A stretch of 64,000 bases of DNA from Cryptomeria japonica. Taxonomy: Eukaryota > Streptophyta > Pinopsida > Cupressales > Cupressaceae. This document shows, piece by piece, positions 31,735 through 43,204 of this stretch. The position numbers and the translations under genes were made by a program. The stretch's first letter is position 1. Every line of letters starts with the position of its first letter. The stretch lies in NCBI RefSeq assembly GCF_030272615.1, contig NC_081406.1, forward strand, positions 258,653,386 to 258,717,385, in the 5' to 3' direction. The notes beneath the pieces are model-generated. The model did not search any database, was not told where the DNA came from, and saw only the letters and a list, made by a program, of their open reading frames with translations.

Positions 31735-34552
31735 ATGGCTCAAGTTCCTCCTAGGAATTTTGTGACTTGGAATAGCGGTAGTCCCCTCATTCCTCTCGTT
31801 CCACCCATAGTATGGGGCCCAATTCCCACCTCTGTGCTAAAATTATCCCTAAATTCACCGGAGAAGATTCCAAGACACCGGGATAACACCTACAAGATGT
31901 GGCTGATGTTTGCATAGTCCATAATATTACAAAGCAAAATGTAGCTCTGAGATTGCTTGCAGCTTCATTTAAAGGAAGAGCTTTAGATTGGTATAGATAT
32001 CTTGCACCCAATTCTATAGCTGATTGGGATCTATATGCGAGGAAATTGGGTGATGAAAATGAAAAAGGTCAGATTCAAAAGGCCCACACACCAATGAGGC
32101 TCTTGGTGCAAGTATAGGAACTATTTGAAATAGTTCAACTTCCCAAGGGGTTTCCCATTGTTCTCTATCTCACAGGATCCCTAAAATCAATGTTTTGTTC
32201 TCATATGACTGAGCAAAGTGACTTAGGAATGACAACTCCAAGAATGAGTGATGTTTGATTTATATGCATGAATGCATTCTAAGATGTATGATATTGAAAC
32301 TATGATGATTATTCTAGCATAAAGATAATGATAAGATTAGCAAATTATCCTAGAAACGATATACTAGTCTAACAGGAATATTCTATGATCTATTAAAATG
32401 CTTCTAAATGCTATTATGATGATTTCACAAAGAGAGGCTAAAAATGCTTAGTAATTAGACTATAATGTAGATGAAAGAAAGATTATTGATTGTGAAAATG
32501 AGGAATGAGATCTCTATTTATAGGGAAAATAGGGAAATGGATGGTCAAGATTGAATAATCTTAACAAGGGCCGGGATTGAAAGTTAATCAATCCATGTTT
32601 ACAATTCTCACCAATGAAATGGTGACAATTGTCAACAAAGGGTTGCCTGAGAGGAGATGTAAGAAGCATTTAATGCTTGAGAAGACATGAAGGTTACCTT
32701 AGGAGGTAAGGGTTAAGGTTAGGTTTGGGTTATCCAATGGATAAATCTTTTACCCAAGGGGTAAACTCATGTACAAGGGTTAACATGATAACCAAGGTTA
32801 AAGCCATGAATGCTTGATGAGACCCTTCGATTAGATGAGGGTTAAGTTAGAGAGAAAGTCCCTAATTATGCAAGAAAGTTGAGTTAACCATTAATGGTTA
32901 TGTAAAAGCCTTAAATGGTTTGGAAGTCTTTGAGGGTTAACTTGTTGAGGACATAAAGCCTTTAATGCATTTCAAAGACTTTGGAGGCTTTGAGATGTGA
33001 CTTCCCTTTGCTTAGGAATATGACAATAATTAGGAGATGAATTAGCTAAATTGGAATTGATTAGAAGAATCTAGTAGAAGGGGTTTAGGAGGCAAGTGGG
33101 AGATGTAGGAAAATGCAAGTGGAGGGAAAAGGATTTTAATTAAAATAAAATTACTTTATTTTAACAAAATGGATGCAACTTGCGTTAATACAAGTGGGGG
33201 ATTTAAATAAATAAATTAGATTTATTTATTTGCAAGGATAAATTTAATTAAATTTCAATTTAATTAAAAAGAGAGAAAAGGGAATTAATTAAATAGAGTG
33301 ATTTATTTAATTAAAGGCTAGAAAAGGTTTAGGTGAACTTAATTAAATAAATTGAGCAATTCATTCAATCAAATAGATGAATATGAAGAAATTAATTAAA
33401 TAGAATTTAATTAATAAGGGGAATGGGGTTAAAATAAATATTAAATATTTATTTACGAAAGTGGTCAGATTTATATGTCTACATGATTAGCTTGGTGATC
33501 ATTTCTTTGAGAGATTTTTTAGATAAGGCTGATAGATCGTCTCTGATGCAGCAGGTGATTACTATCAAGAGAGATCATCATGAAGTGGTGACCGACTTCA
33601 ATATGAGGTTCCAAAGAACTTGGCAGATGATACCTTTTTCCACTTGCCTGCCCGCAGATATGGCATTCGTCTTTTATTTGAAAGCTTTCAATTCAGATAT
33701 ATCCATGATGATTCAATCTCTTTGAGGCAGTACTCTCTCGGATGCATATGATTTGGCAATTTGAGCTGAGAACAATCTAATTGATGCTGGGAAGCTTGCA
33801 CCATGACCGCTCATGTCGGTATTCCCTGAAATATTGAATCAAGTTCCTAAGCTTGTCGTGCCTAGCACTTCTGTACCTCACTCCATGTACGTATACCCCG
33901 CACCCCAAAAAGCCAGTATGTCCTCCTCTTCAGCTCCGACTACGGAAGTCAATGAAATGAAAAATTTGCTGAGGTCTTTTTCTAATAAGATCATTAGCCT
34001 GAAAATATCCCAGATTCCCTCTGCTAGACCTCCTTTCCAGTAAAATTTCCAAGGGAATAGACCCCTATATCAACAAAACCAATAAGCAAACAACCAAGCT
34101 TCCTCAAGTCAAATAAATGGCCAGATAGTTCAAGTGCCCACCCTGCTACAAACCGTCCATACTAATACCAGTAAATAATTAACTGTAAGACATAATGACC
34201 TAGCTGATGACACCAATTCTTGGTGCTTCCTATGCAATAATGCCCACGCCCCAAGAGACTGTCTGAGAGGCAATTTGCAACAAAAAATTGCAGATCAGTG
34301 AAGTCAAGGTATCACCTCAGATGCAGAGGTTTATGCTTTCCCTGACATGGACAATGCAGCCCTCATCACTCAAATGCAAGGCATGTTGATGGAATAAGAA
34401 ACTGAGATAGCCCCATATCATGCTTTATTTTCTTGGATGGAAGATGAGGATGTCGTACTCACAAATGATGCAATTGCACCGAGTTCAGGAGCTCCACCTT
34501 TGGTCGAAAAGACGGTTCACGAGAGATACTATAGGCACACAAGGGAAGTTTA
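31735..34552 (+). pseudogene. Gag of the giant gypsy element, broken and interrupted
   Basis: Starts MAQVPPRNFVTWNSGSP. After a frameshift it continues DVADVCIVHNITKQNVALRL and GRALDWYRYLAPNS..ARKLGD. The gag core resumes right of the inserted solo LTR with DHFFERF, ADRSSLMQQVITIKRDHHEV and FYLKAFNSDISMMIQSL. A CCHC-like CFLCNNAHAPRDC (about 34230-34262) is the RNA-binding knuckle. Stops are frequent. About 200 bp at 32053-32255 do not look like gag and may be a small extra insertion. Confidence 0.75.
32261..33483 (-). repeat. Solo LTR of the TGTAGACA gypsy family (1223 bp)
   Basis: Minus strand begins TGTAGACATATAAATC at 33483 and ends GCATATA at 32261. It is flanked by the direct repeat TGATT (32256-32260 and 33484-33488). 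A TATAAATAG box lies in it (minus strand, near 32520). No internal sequence is attached, so it is a solo LTR. Related pieces lie at 23944-24478 and 26600-27459. Confidence 0.8.
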
Positions 34553-34899
34553 GATCATAAAAGGCTCCTGAACAACCCATGGCTACTACTGCATATCAGA
34601 GAAAGGATTTTATCCCCTATAAGCTGAGAGAAGTAAAAGTGTCTATGTCGTCAATATTAGACGTGGTGGAACAACTAAAGAAAGCCTCGACTAATGTCTC
34701 CTTATGGGATATCCTTAGCATCCTGAAATAGAAGAATCAGTTAAAATAAGCTCTAGTAGAGGTGGAAAGACCTGTGACTAGGAATGCCACAAATCCTTTA
34801 AGGGCCAATGAGGAAAGATCTAGGACTCCTGCAACATAATTGTGCCTGCTAACTATGCTAACGAATGAGGCTAAAACACCCAGGTCCCAAGCAGAGGGT

Positions 34900-35330
34900 A
34901 AACCTAAACCAAATCCATTCTATTTGACTCTCATCGTAAGAGACAAGCTTTTGCATAATTCCATGATAGACTCTGGCGCTAGCACCAATGTCATACTAAA
35001 GCAGATTGCCTAGGTTTTGAATATCAAATATGAACCTCTAAGTAGGGGTGTTATGCAATTAGATGGAAACAAAGTACAAACCACGGGTCTTATCAAAAGT
35101 ATCCCGCTAACACTGTTCGCATGTCCTAGTGTCAGTGTATCCTAGGAGGTAGTAGTCATTGATATACCCCCTATTTTTGGCCTCTGCCTCTCCCACAACT
35201 TTACTGCTAAGATAGGAGGTTACCTATCCCTAGATTGGTCCCATCTCATCCTCCAGACCCAACATGGTGCCAAACTCAAAATCCTTTTAGAGCCCCTACA
35301 TACCGAGCATATAGTTGATCAAGCTATGAT
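34900..35330 (+). pseudogene. Aspartic protease of the giant gypsy element
   Basis: Contains HNSMIDSGASTNVILKQIA (D-S-G active site, about 34963-34990), then NIKYEPLSRGVMQLDGNKVQ and IPPIFGLCLSHNFTAKIGGY. Two in-frame stops interrupt it. The same protease type recurs at the right edge (about 63730-64000), which shows the two elements are related. Confidence 0.8.
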
Positions 35331-35550
35331 CAACTTTGAGCCAACCCATACCTCCATCTCTAATGAGTTGAGAAAAAATGTAGAGCTTCTAGAGGATGAA
35401 GAGGTGACCGATGACATTACACTAGAACAAGAGGTTTTCCTTAACGAGTTCATAAACTCTGACCCATATGCCAATTACCATGCTATAGGTCTTAGTACCT
35501 ATTTTATTTTTGATGAGGATCTAATTATTCCAAAATTGACTAAAGAACCA

Positions 35551-36069
35551 CTAACCAAGGAGGAGCTATCTTCTGTGCTCTGGACCTTGCACTTTGATGG
35601 TGCCAGATGCAAAGTAGGTTCAAGTGCTGGAATTTGTCTTACGTCACCCTCTGGCGAACAAGTCCTGAGGTCTTTATGCTCATAGTTTGCTCGTTCAAAC
35701 AATGAAGCAGAGTATGAGGGACTAATTCAAGGCCTGAGCTTAGTAGAATGTATGGGGATTAAATAGTTGAAAGTCTTAGGAGATTCTGAGCTATTAGTGC
35801 ACCAAGTCTGAGGGATCTCAAGTGCCAAACATGTTTGCATGAGGTCATATCACCATAGAATATGGGATTTGATTGAAAGTTTTGATGCTTTCAACATCCA
35901 GAGGATTCCCTGCAAGGAAAATACAACTGTTGATCGGATGGCCACTATTGGGTTACAATTCGATCCTACTACAAATTTGCTTACCAACCCTCAGGCGATC
36001 CGTGTGGTCGTTCGACCAGCTATTCCAAAAATGACACCCATTGACAAGTATTTCAAAGTGATGAACTAA
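35551..36069 (+). pseudogene. Archaeal-type (Tat-like) RNase H located before RT
   Basis: Reads WTLHFDGARCKVGSSAGICL, NNEAEYEGLIQGLSLVECMG, LKVLGDSELLVHQV and IPCKENTTVDRMATIG. The four catalytic acids of RNase H are visible: D in HFDGA, E in AEYEG, D in LGDSE, D in TVDRMA. This matches the additional RNase H of the plant Tat lineage rather than the native gypsy RNase H. In Tat elements as I know them it lies after RT and the native RNase H; here it lies between protease and RT. Three stops interrupt it. By family knowledge it would remove RNA from the RNA:DNA hybrid during reverse transcription. Confidence 0.8.
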
Positions 36070-36074
36070 TTGCC

Positions 36075-37035
36075 ATGTTCATCCAGCACTCTGGTGAATA
36101 TGCCGATCAAATGCAGCCTAAAGTAACGGAGGCTTATGGAGATCAAATCATTCAATTGAAATCCAATAAACTCCTAAATGGACTGATCACCCTTGAGAAT
36201 CTATTTGATCATGATGATGCTAAAAATGACAAACGAAAATCCACAGCTGACAAGGGTGACTACACTAAAATGACAATGGGAAATGGGAGAACGCTCAAGG
36301 TTGCAAAGGAGGTTTCTCCAAAAGACAAGGAAAGGTTGGCTCACTATTATGAGGAATACCTTGGTGTGATTGCATGGTCATACAATGATTTGAAAGGTTA
36401 TAACCTTAACATCATCCAACATACCATTGAACTTGTTGATGGTGCCAAGCAAGTCCAACAAAAACAAAGGCCTATTAATCCAAAAATTGAGGCTCTCATG
36501 ACACAAGAATTCAAAAAGTTAATAGAGTCCAAGATCATTTATCTCATTAAGCACAATATATGGGTATCAAATTTGGTACCATTCAGGAATAAGAATGGAG
36601 ATATCTGGCTCTGTGTAGATTTTAGTGACTTAAATCAAGCCTCTCTGAAAGATCACAACCCTTTACCACCAATGGAGAAGTTGTTACACATTGTGGCTTG
36701 GTCAGAAATGTTGTAAATGTTAGATGGATTCTTGGGCTATAACCAAGTGTTAGTCAAGACAGAAGACCAACATAAGACCATGTTCACCACCAAATGGGGA
36801 ACATTTTCTTAAAAAGAAGATGCCATTTGGATTGTCAAATGCGGGTGTGACCTTTCAAAGGGCCATGGATTTGTCTTGGAGTTGATCAACAAAATCATCC
36901 TTATCTACTTGGATGATTTGACTGTGTTCTCAAAACACAAGGAAGATCATTTTGACCACCTCAAGCTAATCTTCCAAAAATCCTTAGAATTTTCTCTCTT
37001 TGAACCCAAATAAATGCATCTTTGGAGTCCCGCAA
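36075..37035 (+). pseudogene. Reverse transcriptase of the giant gypsy element, broken
   Basis: The leader LNIIQHTIELVDGAKQVQQK is followed by EFKKLIESKIIYLI, WVSNLVPFRNKNGDIWLCVD (RT finger motif) and FSDLNQASLKDHNPLPPM. Then come LDGFLGYNQVLVKTEDQHKT, MPFGLSNAGVTFQRAMD (after a shift) and the catalytic IYLDDLTVFSKHKEDH. The YLDD box is intact (about 36903-36915). A stop at 36714-36716 and at least three frameshifts break it. Confidence 0.88.
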
Positions 37036-37616
37036 GGGAAATTATTGGGTCATGTAGTATTTAAAGAAGGAGTCCTGATTGATCTTGATTGTGTGAAAGC
37101 GATAAAGGAGATCCCTCTTCCTATCAACAAGAAAGGTGTTCAGTCGTTCCTGGGCAAGGTTAATTTTGTTAGCCGTTTCATATCTGACTTCGTCGGAATG
37201 GTAAGGCCTATCACACTTATGCTCAAGAAGGACACACATTTTAAATGGATCCTTGAAGCAAAGGAGGTGTTCGAGAAAATCAAAGACGCTATTTCATCTA
37301 CCCTAGTCCTTTCAAATCCTGACATGTCTAGGGATTTCATAATGTATGTCTTCTCCAGCAATTACAACATTGTCGTGGTTTTAACCCAAAAAGATGTAGA
37401 TCAAAGGGTGAACACTTGATAGCCTTCCATTCCAAAATAGTAAAAGAATATGAGGGTAAGTACAACTTTGTTGAGAAGCAATCCCTAGCCATTGTCAAAG
37501 GCCTTAAGAAATTTTGGTATTTCATTGCTTGCAACAAAACTACTGTATATGTCGCTCATCCTTCAGTCCGAGAATATATAATGGAATGCGACATTACAAA
37601 AAAAAGAGATAACTAG
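37000..37616 (+). pseudogene. RT connection and native gypsy RNase H, decayed
   Basis: LLGHVVFKEGVLIDLDCVKA, SFLGKVNFVSRFISDFVGMV and TLMLKKDTHFKW are the RT thumb/connection. MSRDFIMYVFSSNYNIVVVL stands where native gypsy RNase H has LYCDASDxGIGAVL, so the first catalytic Asp is absent. Then, one frame on, LIAFHSKIVKEYEGKYNFVE and KQSLAIVKGLKKFWYF follow. A stop at 37417 lies between. Loss of the native catalytic Asp fits a lineage relying on the additional RNase H. Confidence 0.8.
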
Positions 37617-37668
37617 ATTACCAAAATCCTAGAGTATGACATAAATGTCAAATCAACTAAGGTAATCC

Positions 37669-39012
37669 ATGAAAAGGGCCTTTGTGAATACATATATAGC
37701 CCAAGAGCCAAGCCCTCAAGAAAACAAGACTACTGCAAAGGAAGTCATGATGACCGCTTCAGAGCTAACAAAAGCATGCTGGGTCGCAGACCGAAAGCAT
37801 TTCATGATGACTGGAATCTTCCCAGCTCACATTTCCCCTAAAAAGAAGAGGTTCTATAGAATGAAAAATAGCGAACACCGCCTGGTTGAAGGGGTGCTTT
37901 TCTAAAGAAATTTTGATGGAATTTTACTCCACTGTGTAGACAAAGATCAAGCCCATAAGATCTTGGAGGAATTCCATCATGGGCTCATAGGGGGACATTA
38001 TTCAACACAAACCACTATCATTAAGATCACTCGTGCTAGATATTTCTGGCCCTCAATATTTAAAGATGCATATGCTTTGGTAAGGAAATGTAAGGAATGT
38101 CAGTTTTACAGTGGTAGGCATAGGAATTCAGCAATGCCGCTCAGACCAATATTGGTTGAAGAGCCGTTTGCTCAATGGGGTCTGGATTTCATAGGGATGG
38201 TTAATCTGCCAAGCTCAGTTGGACACAAATGGATCCTCACTACCACTGATTACTTGACCAGATAGTTCGAAGTTGTACCTCTAAGAAATGCAATAGATAC
38301 AAAAATCTTGGCATTTCTAGAAGAGCTAGTATGCCGATATGGCCCACCGAAGACTATAATATCAGATAATGCATGAGCATTCATAGGTTCTCGAGTGACC
38401 CAATTCTCTCTCAACCAAGGTATTTACCTAAAACATTCCTCAAACTATTATCCATGGGGAAATGGCTTGGCTGAGTCCATTAACAAGAACCTGATAAGTC
38501 TCATCAAAAGGATCGGGTCCGAATACAAAACGGAGTAGCATCATCACCTAAAAAGTGCATTATGGGAAGACCGGATCACACCTAAACAAATCCTCAAGAA
38601 ATCTTCATACAAGTTGGTTTACAGTAAAGATGCCTTATTCCCTATATCCATGGAAATCCTTAATCTATTGAGGTGGAAGAAAATGAGACCATGGAAGTAA
38701 GGTTAGCAAAACTCATGGAATTACAGGAGGGAAGATAAGCATCATTTAAGTTTCTTCAAAATCACAAAGAAACTAAAAAGAGATGGTCTGACAATAAGAA
38801 GAGTTCTAACCTAGGATTCAAGCGGGAAGATCCTGTCTTGAAATATAATGAAAGGGCCACCAGGCCAAGTTAGCACGCAAAATTTGATGGCTTGTGGGAG
38901 GGACCTTTTTGTATAACTAATTTTAAGGGGTTTAATGCATTCAACCTTTAAAACATGCAAGGAGAGTCCCTCAAAATCCTAGTTAACGGGTTTCACCTTA
39001 ATCCTTTCTATT
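37669..39012 (+). pseudogene. Integrase of the giant gypsy element, broken
   Basis: The zinc domain HHGLIGGHYSTQTTIIKI with CKECQFY gives the H-H-C-C set (about 37975-38105). The core shows the catalytic triad as WGLDFIG (D), IISDNA (D) and GNGLAESINKN (E). The C-terminal FDGLWEGPFCITNFKG is a GPF-type module and the frame closes after NGFHLNPFY near 39012. In-frame stops occur at several places. It would insert the cDNA into host DNA if intact. Confidence 0.85.
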
Positions 39013-39248
39013 AAGCATTTGTGTTCCCTTGTAAATAGTGTATTTTTAGTTTGCCCATATTTATTTAACTATGATCCTTCATGAATTGTAAGGAACAAAA
39101 GTAAAACCATAAGATACGCTATGAACAATTCAAAGAGAGACATTATATTATATTGTAGTATCTTTTTATACAATGCATCAAAAAGGCTCGTAGACCGTAA
39201 GTTTGTCAAAGCAAGGTGGCAGGTTGTTGAGGCAAGGTGTGCAGTTCT
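39013..39248. other. Spacer between integrase and the antisense ORF
   Basis: Short AT-rich spacer holding the tail ends of pol (plus strand) and of the antisense ORF (minus strand); the two stops are about 240 bp apart, so the ORFs converge. Confidence 0.4.
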
Positions 39249-40425
39249 TTAGTCATCTTCTTCATCCTCTTCCTCTTCCATGAGAAATTCAAAATTGTTG
39301 TCCTCCTCATCTTCTTCCTCCATCCATTCGAAGCCTGAGTTGTTGTTAGACTCTTGGAAAATTGAGACACGTACCAGATGTGGAAGGATGTGTGGTGTTA
39401 GGATCCGCAGGAAGACATAGCCCTAAAAATTGGTGTACCAAGCTATGCTAGCCAGAGCAGGCACTATCATATAGACTTAGAGGAGAAACTTTGCAACACA
39501 CTCTACTTGGAGGCAATGAGAAGACAATGAAATTGTCTTTAAACTGCCAATAAGTGGATGCTAGTCCACATCTTCTCTCACGGCTATGAAGCATTGCAAG
39601 TCTGAAGCTAAGGGAGTACCTCTGAAAGGAACAAAATATTGCACTACATCCTCAAGACCACCCAGATACTCTAATGAGAAGAGTGTCTGAGTCAGCTCCA
39701 TCACCAGATAATCATTTGTCCCAACTTCCAACAATGAGGCCACGAAGCATGAGCAAATTTCCGTGTTGACACAGTATCTATCTACATCATCGATAAAGTC
39801 CTCCCTAAGAACCCATTTAATAGCAACAATAATCAAAAGGATTTTTCACTGTGTCATACTCTGTAACCACCAATCTGAAATGTTCACCAGGAACGCAACC
39901 TGTGCCTTGTTGTTGGTGATCCTAATAGGAGTTTCCATGACTCTAGAAACCTCGTCATTAGGCCAACTACTGTGCAAAAAGATGTTTGAAAATACATATT
40001 TATAGCCAATTTCCAGCCTTGGATAATGAATGAAAATAAAGAACCAACACCCTCAATCTTTGATGTGGCTATCCTTTGTCATTACTCACATGAGTGAATG
40101 AAGTTGGGCGTGAGAATTGCGTATTTCTTGATCAGAGCCTCGAGAAGAGAAGTGACGTACTCAAACTCCATGCATATCCTCAAGTATGTTTTGCCTAGAC
40201 CCAGTAAACTGAAGGGCTGCTTCGGCTTGTGTTAGCTTTGCTGGCCGCAAATGTTTTCCTTAATGAGGAAATATGTCCTAACAAGCGGATCACCTCAAGT
40301 GGCTTAGAATGACGACGAAGTGGGCAAATATCTTTTCAAAAAATACGAATGGTGGCACTTCTTTGCGTTTGAGCACTAATGCCGCATAGAAAATGAGGTG
40401 GCATACAACAAACTGCTACCTATAA
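39249..40425 (-). pseudogene. Antisense ORF between pol and ORF3, decayed
   Basis: On the minus strand one frame is open from about 40050 to 39249 except for four isolated stops (one at 39846-39848). It reads YPRLEIGYKYVFSNIFLHSS, NDEVSRVMETPIRITNNKAQ, FLVNISDWWLQSM, VLREDFIDDVDRYCVNTEIC and FVPFRGTPLASDLQC, with a strongly acidic end (EWMEEEDEEDNNFEF, MEEEEDEEDD, stop at 39249). Upstream, in shifted frames, FVVCHLIFYAALVLKRKEVP and YVTSLLEALIKKYAILTPNF continue it. The coherent composition over 1.1 kb argues against chance. Antisense extra ORFs are known from some Tat-type elements; I cannot name this protein. Confidence 0.6.
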
Positions 40426-40493
40426 TAAAGACGCCTTTTTCTCACACAAATCTAGGCATGTGATGCATTTAAGGAAGGAAGCTTCAAAAGTTC

Positions 40494-41650
40494 ATGCAAG
40501 ATTTTCATTTTGCATCTCAAGTGCCAAAGTCCTCCAAAAGTGTCAGGAAGCTTGTCTGTAGAGGAATGGAGATAGCACCAGAAACCTCTAACCCTTCCCA
40601 GGGCAAGATGTGGGTGGATGTGTACGGAGAAATATCTTATGCGTCTCATGCTATGCCTCCAAAGTTGGAGTACCCCAAAACTAAGCCCCCGTTATGACTG
40701 GTTCTTGGGTAGAGATTTTTATTTTATCCAGGTACATGGCTTTTCTGAGGGACCATTTCGTCCACCTACATATGTCACTGAAAGAACCTTGGCCCTTGAA
40801 GTATTTAGGCAGTTGGTGGAAGTTGAGAAGGCTATAGGGTCAGTGAAGTATGATACATCAATAACTGAAGACCACAAGGCTATTGGCCCCATCGTTCTTG
40901 AACGAAAGAGTATTGCGAAGAAGGTCTTGACCTCCAAGATGGTGCAACTCAGCTTGGTAGTCATTGATGATGTATGGAGTTATGACCCGAATGGGTACCT
41001 TTCCAACAAATATAGAAGGAATACTATCAAGCATGTGCTACAAAGCTTGTGGGAAGGTCGCACCAACCCTCCAGTGAATGACCCAAGCTTCTGCATTGAT
41101 CCTAGTGATTTTCCCATAGTTGAGTGACCCCATGGTTGAGTTTCAACACTCCCGTGCAAAGGCATAACCCGACTAAGTCTATTCCCCTGAATATACTGCA
41201 GAGCATTAAAGACAATTTTTGGCCTAGATATAAGAGAGATCATTTCTAGATCTACCATCAAGAAACTCAGCAACCCAGGGCTAACATGGGCAACGCCCCC
41301 TTGGACAGGTATTTTGAGGATGAATGGCAAAAGCATGGTGATAATGAGGAAGAGGATAGTGATGAATCCCCACGTGACAACTCATCTCCCAAGGAGGCTC
41401 AACAAGAAGAAGTAGGAATTATAAGTGTAGAAGAGCAAGGTGCTGAAGATGACATTTTGGTTCCTTTCGCTAGCCTAACTCAAAAACCGCACTCCCAATC
41501 TTCAAAAAGACTAGCTAATAAGAAGATCTTCGATCCTCCATCTAGAAAGAAATAATACATAGGTTTCGCAAAGAAGGGTTCATCTTATCGAGTTCCTACG
41601 TTTCCTTTAGCCTCCCAACAAACGGTGACTTCTACGGTTCAGGTACACAT
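40494..41650 (+). pseudogene. Sense ORF3 of the giant gypsy element, part 1 (N-terminus)
   Basis: Starts MQDFHFASQVPKSSKSVRKL at 40494 and runs to 40690. After a frameshift it continues RYDWFLGRDFYFIQVHGFSE, PPTYVTERTLALEVFRQLVE, KMVQLSLVVIDDVWSYDPNG and NTIKHVLQSLWEGRTNPPVN to a stop at 41127. It resumes with LDRYFEDEWQKHGDNEEEDS (acidic linker, 41286-41555) and a Pro/Ser/Thr-rich stretch to 41650, where a copia element is inserted. No transmembrane segment, so no sign of an envelope. Function unknown. Confidence 0.65.
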
Positions 41651-42830
41651 TGTTAGGATAACCGGTGAAAAACTGAGAGGTGGGGGGGGTGAATCAATTG
41701 TTAATAGATTATTTGAATTAAAGCACTTAAAACCTTTTACTGGATTAACTGGTTTTTCATTAAAGCATAATTGAAAACCAGACAATCAATACCATGCAAC
41801 AATAACACATAACACCATGATTTGTATGTGGAAAACTCAGTAAAGGGAAAAACCATTATGGGAAACCCTACCCACAGTCAGATGATACTTCTACAGAAAG
41901 TATATGATTACAATAAGGGACTGCACATGGAGGAAGGCACACTGCTCATCACAATGGAGTCTCACTGACTACAGAAGAGGCCAAGCACCTCAAAATATTT
42001 GGACAACAATCTAGAAAGAAGAACTGCATGTGATAGCATCAAACATGCCAAATTACAGTTCTAGTTAAGATCAATACCAGAGGTCTAAAACCTCTTACAT
42101 AAACCCAACTTGATCACCTATGATCGACCAAATCCTCTACACAAATGATTATTACATTATTCGCTCCTTGCCCATGATCTACAATGAGATCTTACATATA
42201 TTTATACCAACCTGGGACCCAACCAATTAGGTTGGCCACCCAAATGATAATTCAATAGATCCATTACATAATCCTGAAATAAAATCACAAAAAATGTCAG
42301 TCTAAGGCCAAACAAACATCATCCATTCAATAAAACATCCTAGAAGCGCATCAGAGGATCCACCAAGATGTTTCATGAAACCGATCTATAACCTAGATAG
42401 CACCGGACCTAAATTAGATCCACACATACCAAATAAATGATACCAATAAGTCAAGATACGAACATAATCACCACCAACATCCTGAATCCCTTCTAGAAGT
42501 TGCGCCGACACCACTTATGCATTACATCAAAGATCTCCAATAAATCTTTGTCGGTGAAACCTTTACTGGACCTACAAAACAAGCTTACTAGAACATAAGA
42601 TAGCATCTGATCATCAAGTCAATACCAACTAACTGAAACATACTTCAGAAGCATATGAACCATCAATACAAACTTATTCTATCATCCAGATTATACTGGT
42701 GACAATCAACTGATAATATTCGCAATCCAATCCTTCTACTAGAAGCCGGTACACAACCATAACACCTAGTGTTGACATCAATGACAAAACATCAATGCAA
42801 CACATAATCAATTCCATCATATTGCCAACA
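41651..42830 (-). repeat. 3' LTR of the copia element (1180 bp)
   Basis: Minus strand begins TGTTGGCAATATGATGG and ends CCGGTTATCCTAACA. It contains a run of G on the plus strand near 41682 (C-run motif in the element's sense). Confidence 0.9.
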
Positions 42831-42843
42831 ATCTCCCCCTTTG
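42831..42843 (-). promoter_or_regulatory. Polypurine tract of the copia element
   Basis: Plus strand ATCTCCCCCTTTG, that is, a purine run AAAGGGGGAGAT on the minus strand directly before the 3' LTR; primer for plus-strand DNA synthesis. Confidence 0.75.
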
Positions 42844-43204
42844 GCATTTATGGCAACACTAGATGTGTAAAAATATTCAAGTGCCAAGAAATACCAAACA
42901 AGTCTCCCCCAATGGAAGACAACCAACAATCTCCCATAAAATGATATAGCAATGAAGCTCTGAACCAAATCTAAATCAAAAGACCAAATACCGCCAAAAT
43001 CCCCCTAAGGAGTGCAATCAAGATGAAAAATAAATAGCAATGATTTTTCACATATATTCCTCCCCATTTGATAGCAATGCCAAATATATGAAAACTCTAA
43101 ATCTCAAGGCTGACTACTCCCCCTGAGTAGTAGCAATATTTCATCAATTCGGAGCAAAAGATAGCTCTGCTAATGCATACCAGACTGATGCACATCTGCA
43201 TCAT

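Noticed and set aside
40719-41336. Minus-strand ORFs (81 and 118 codons) within ORF3
   Set aside because: Shadows of the plus-strand reading, which has the more protein-like composition.
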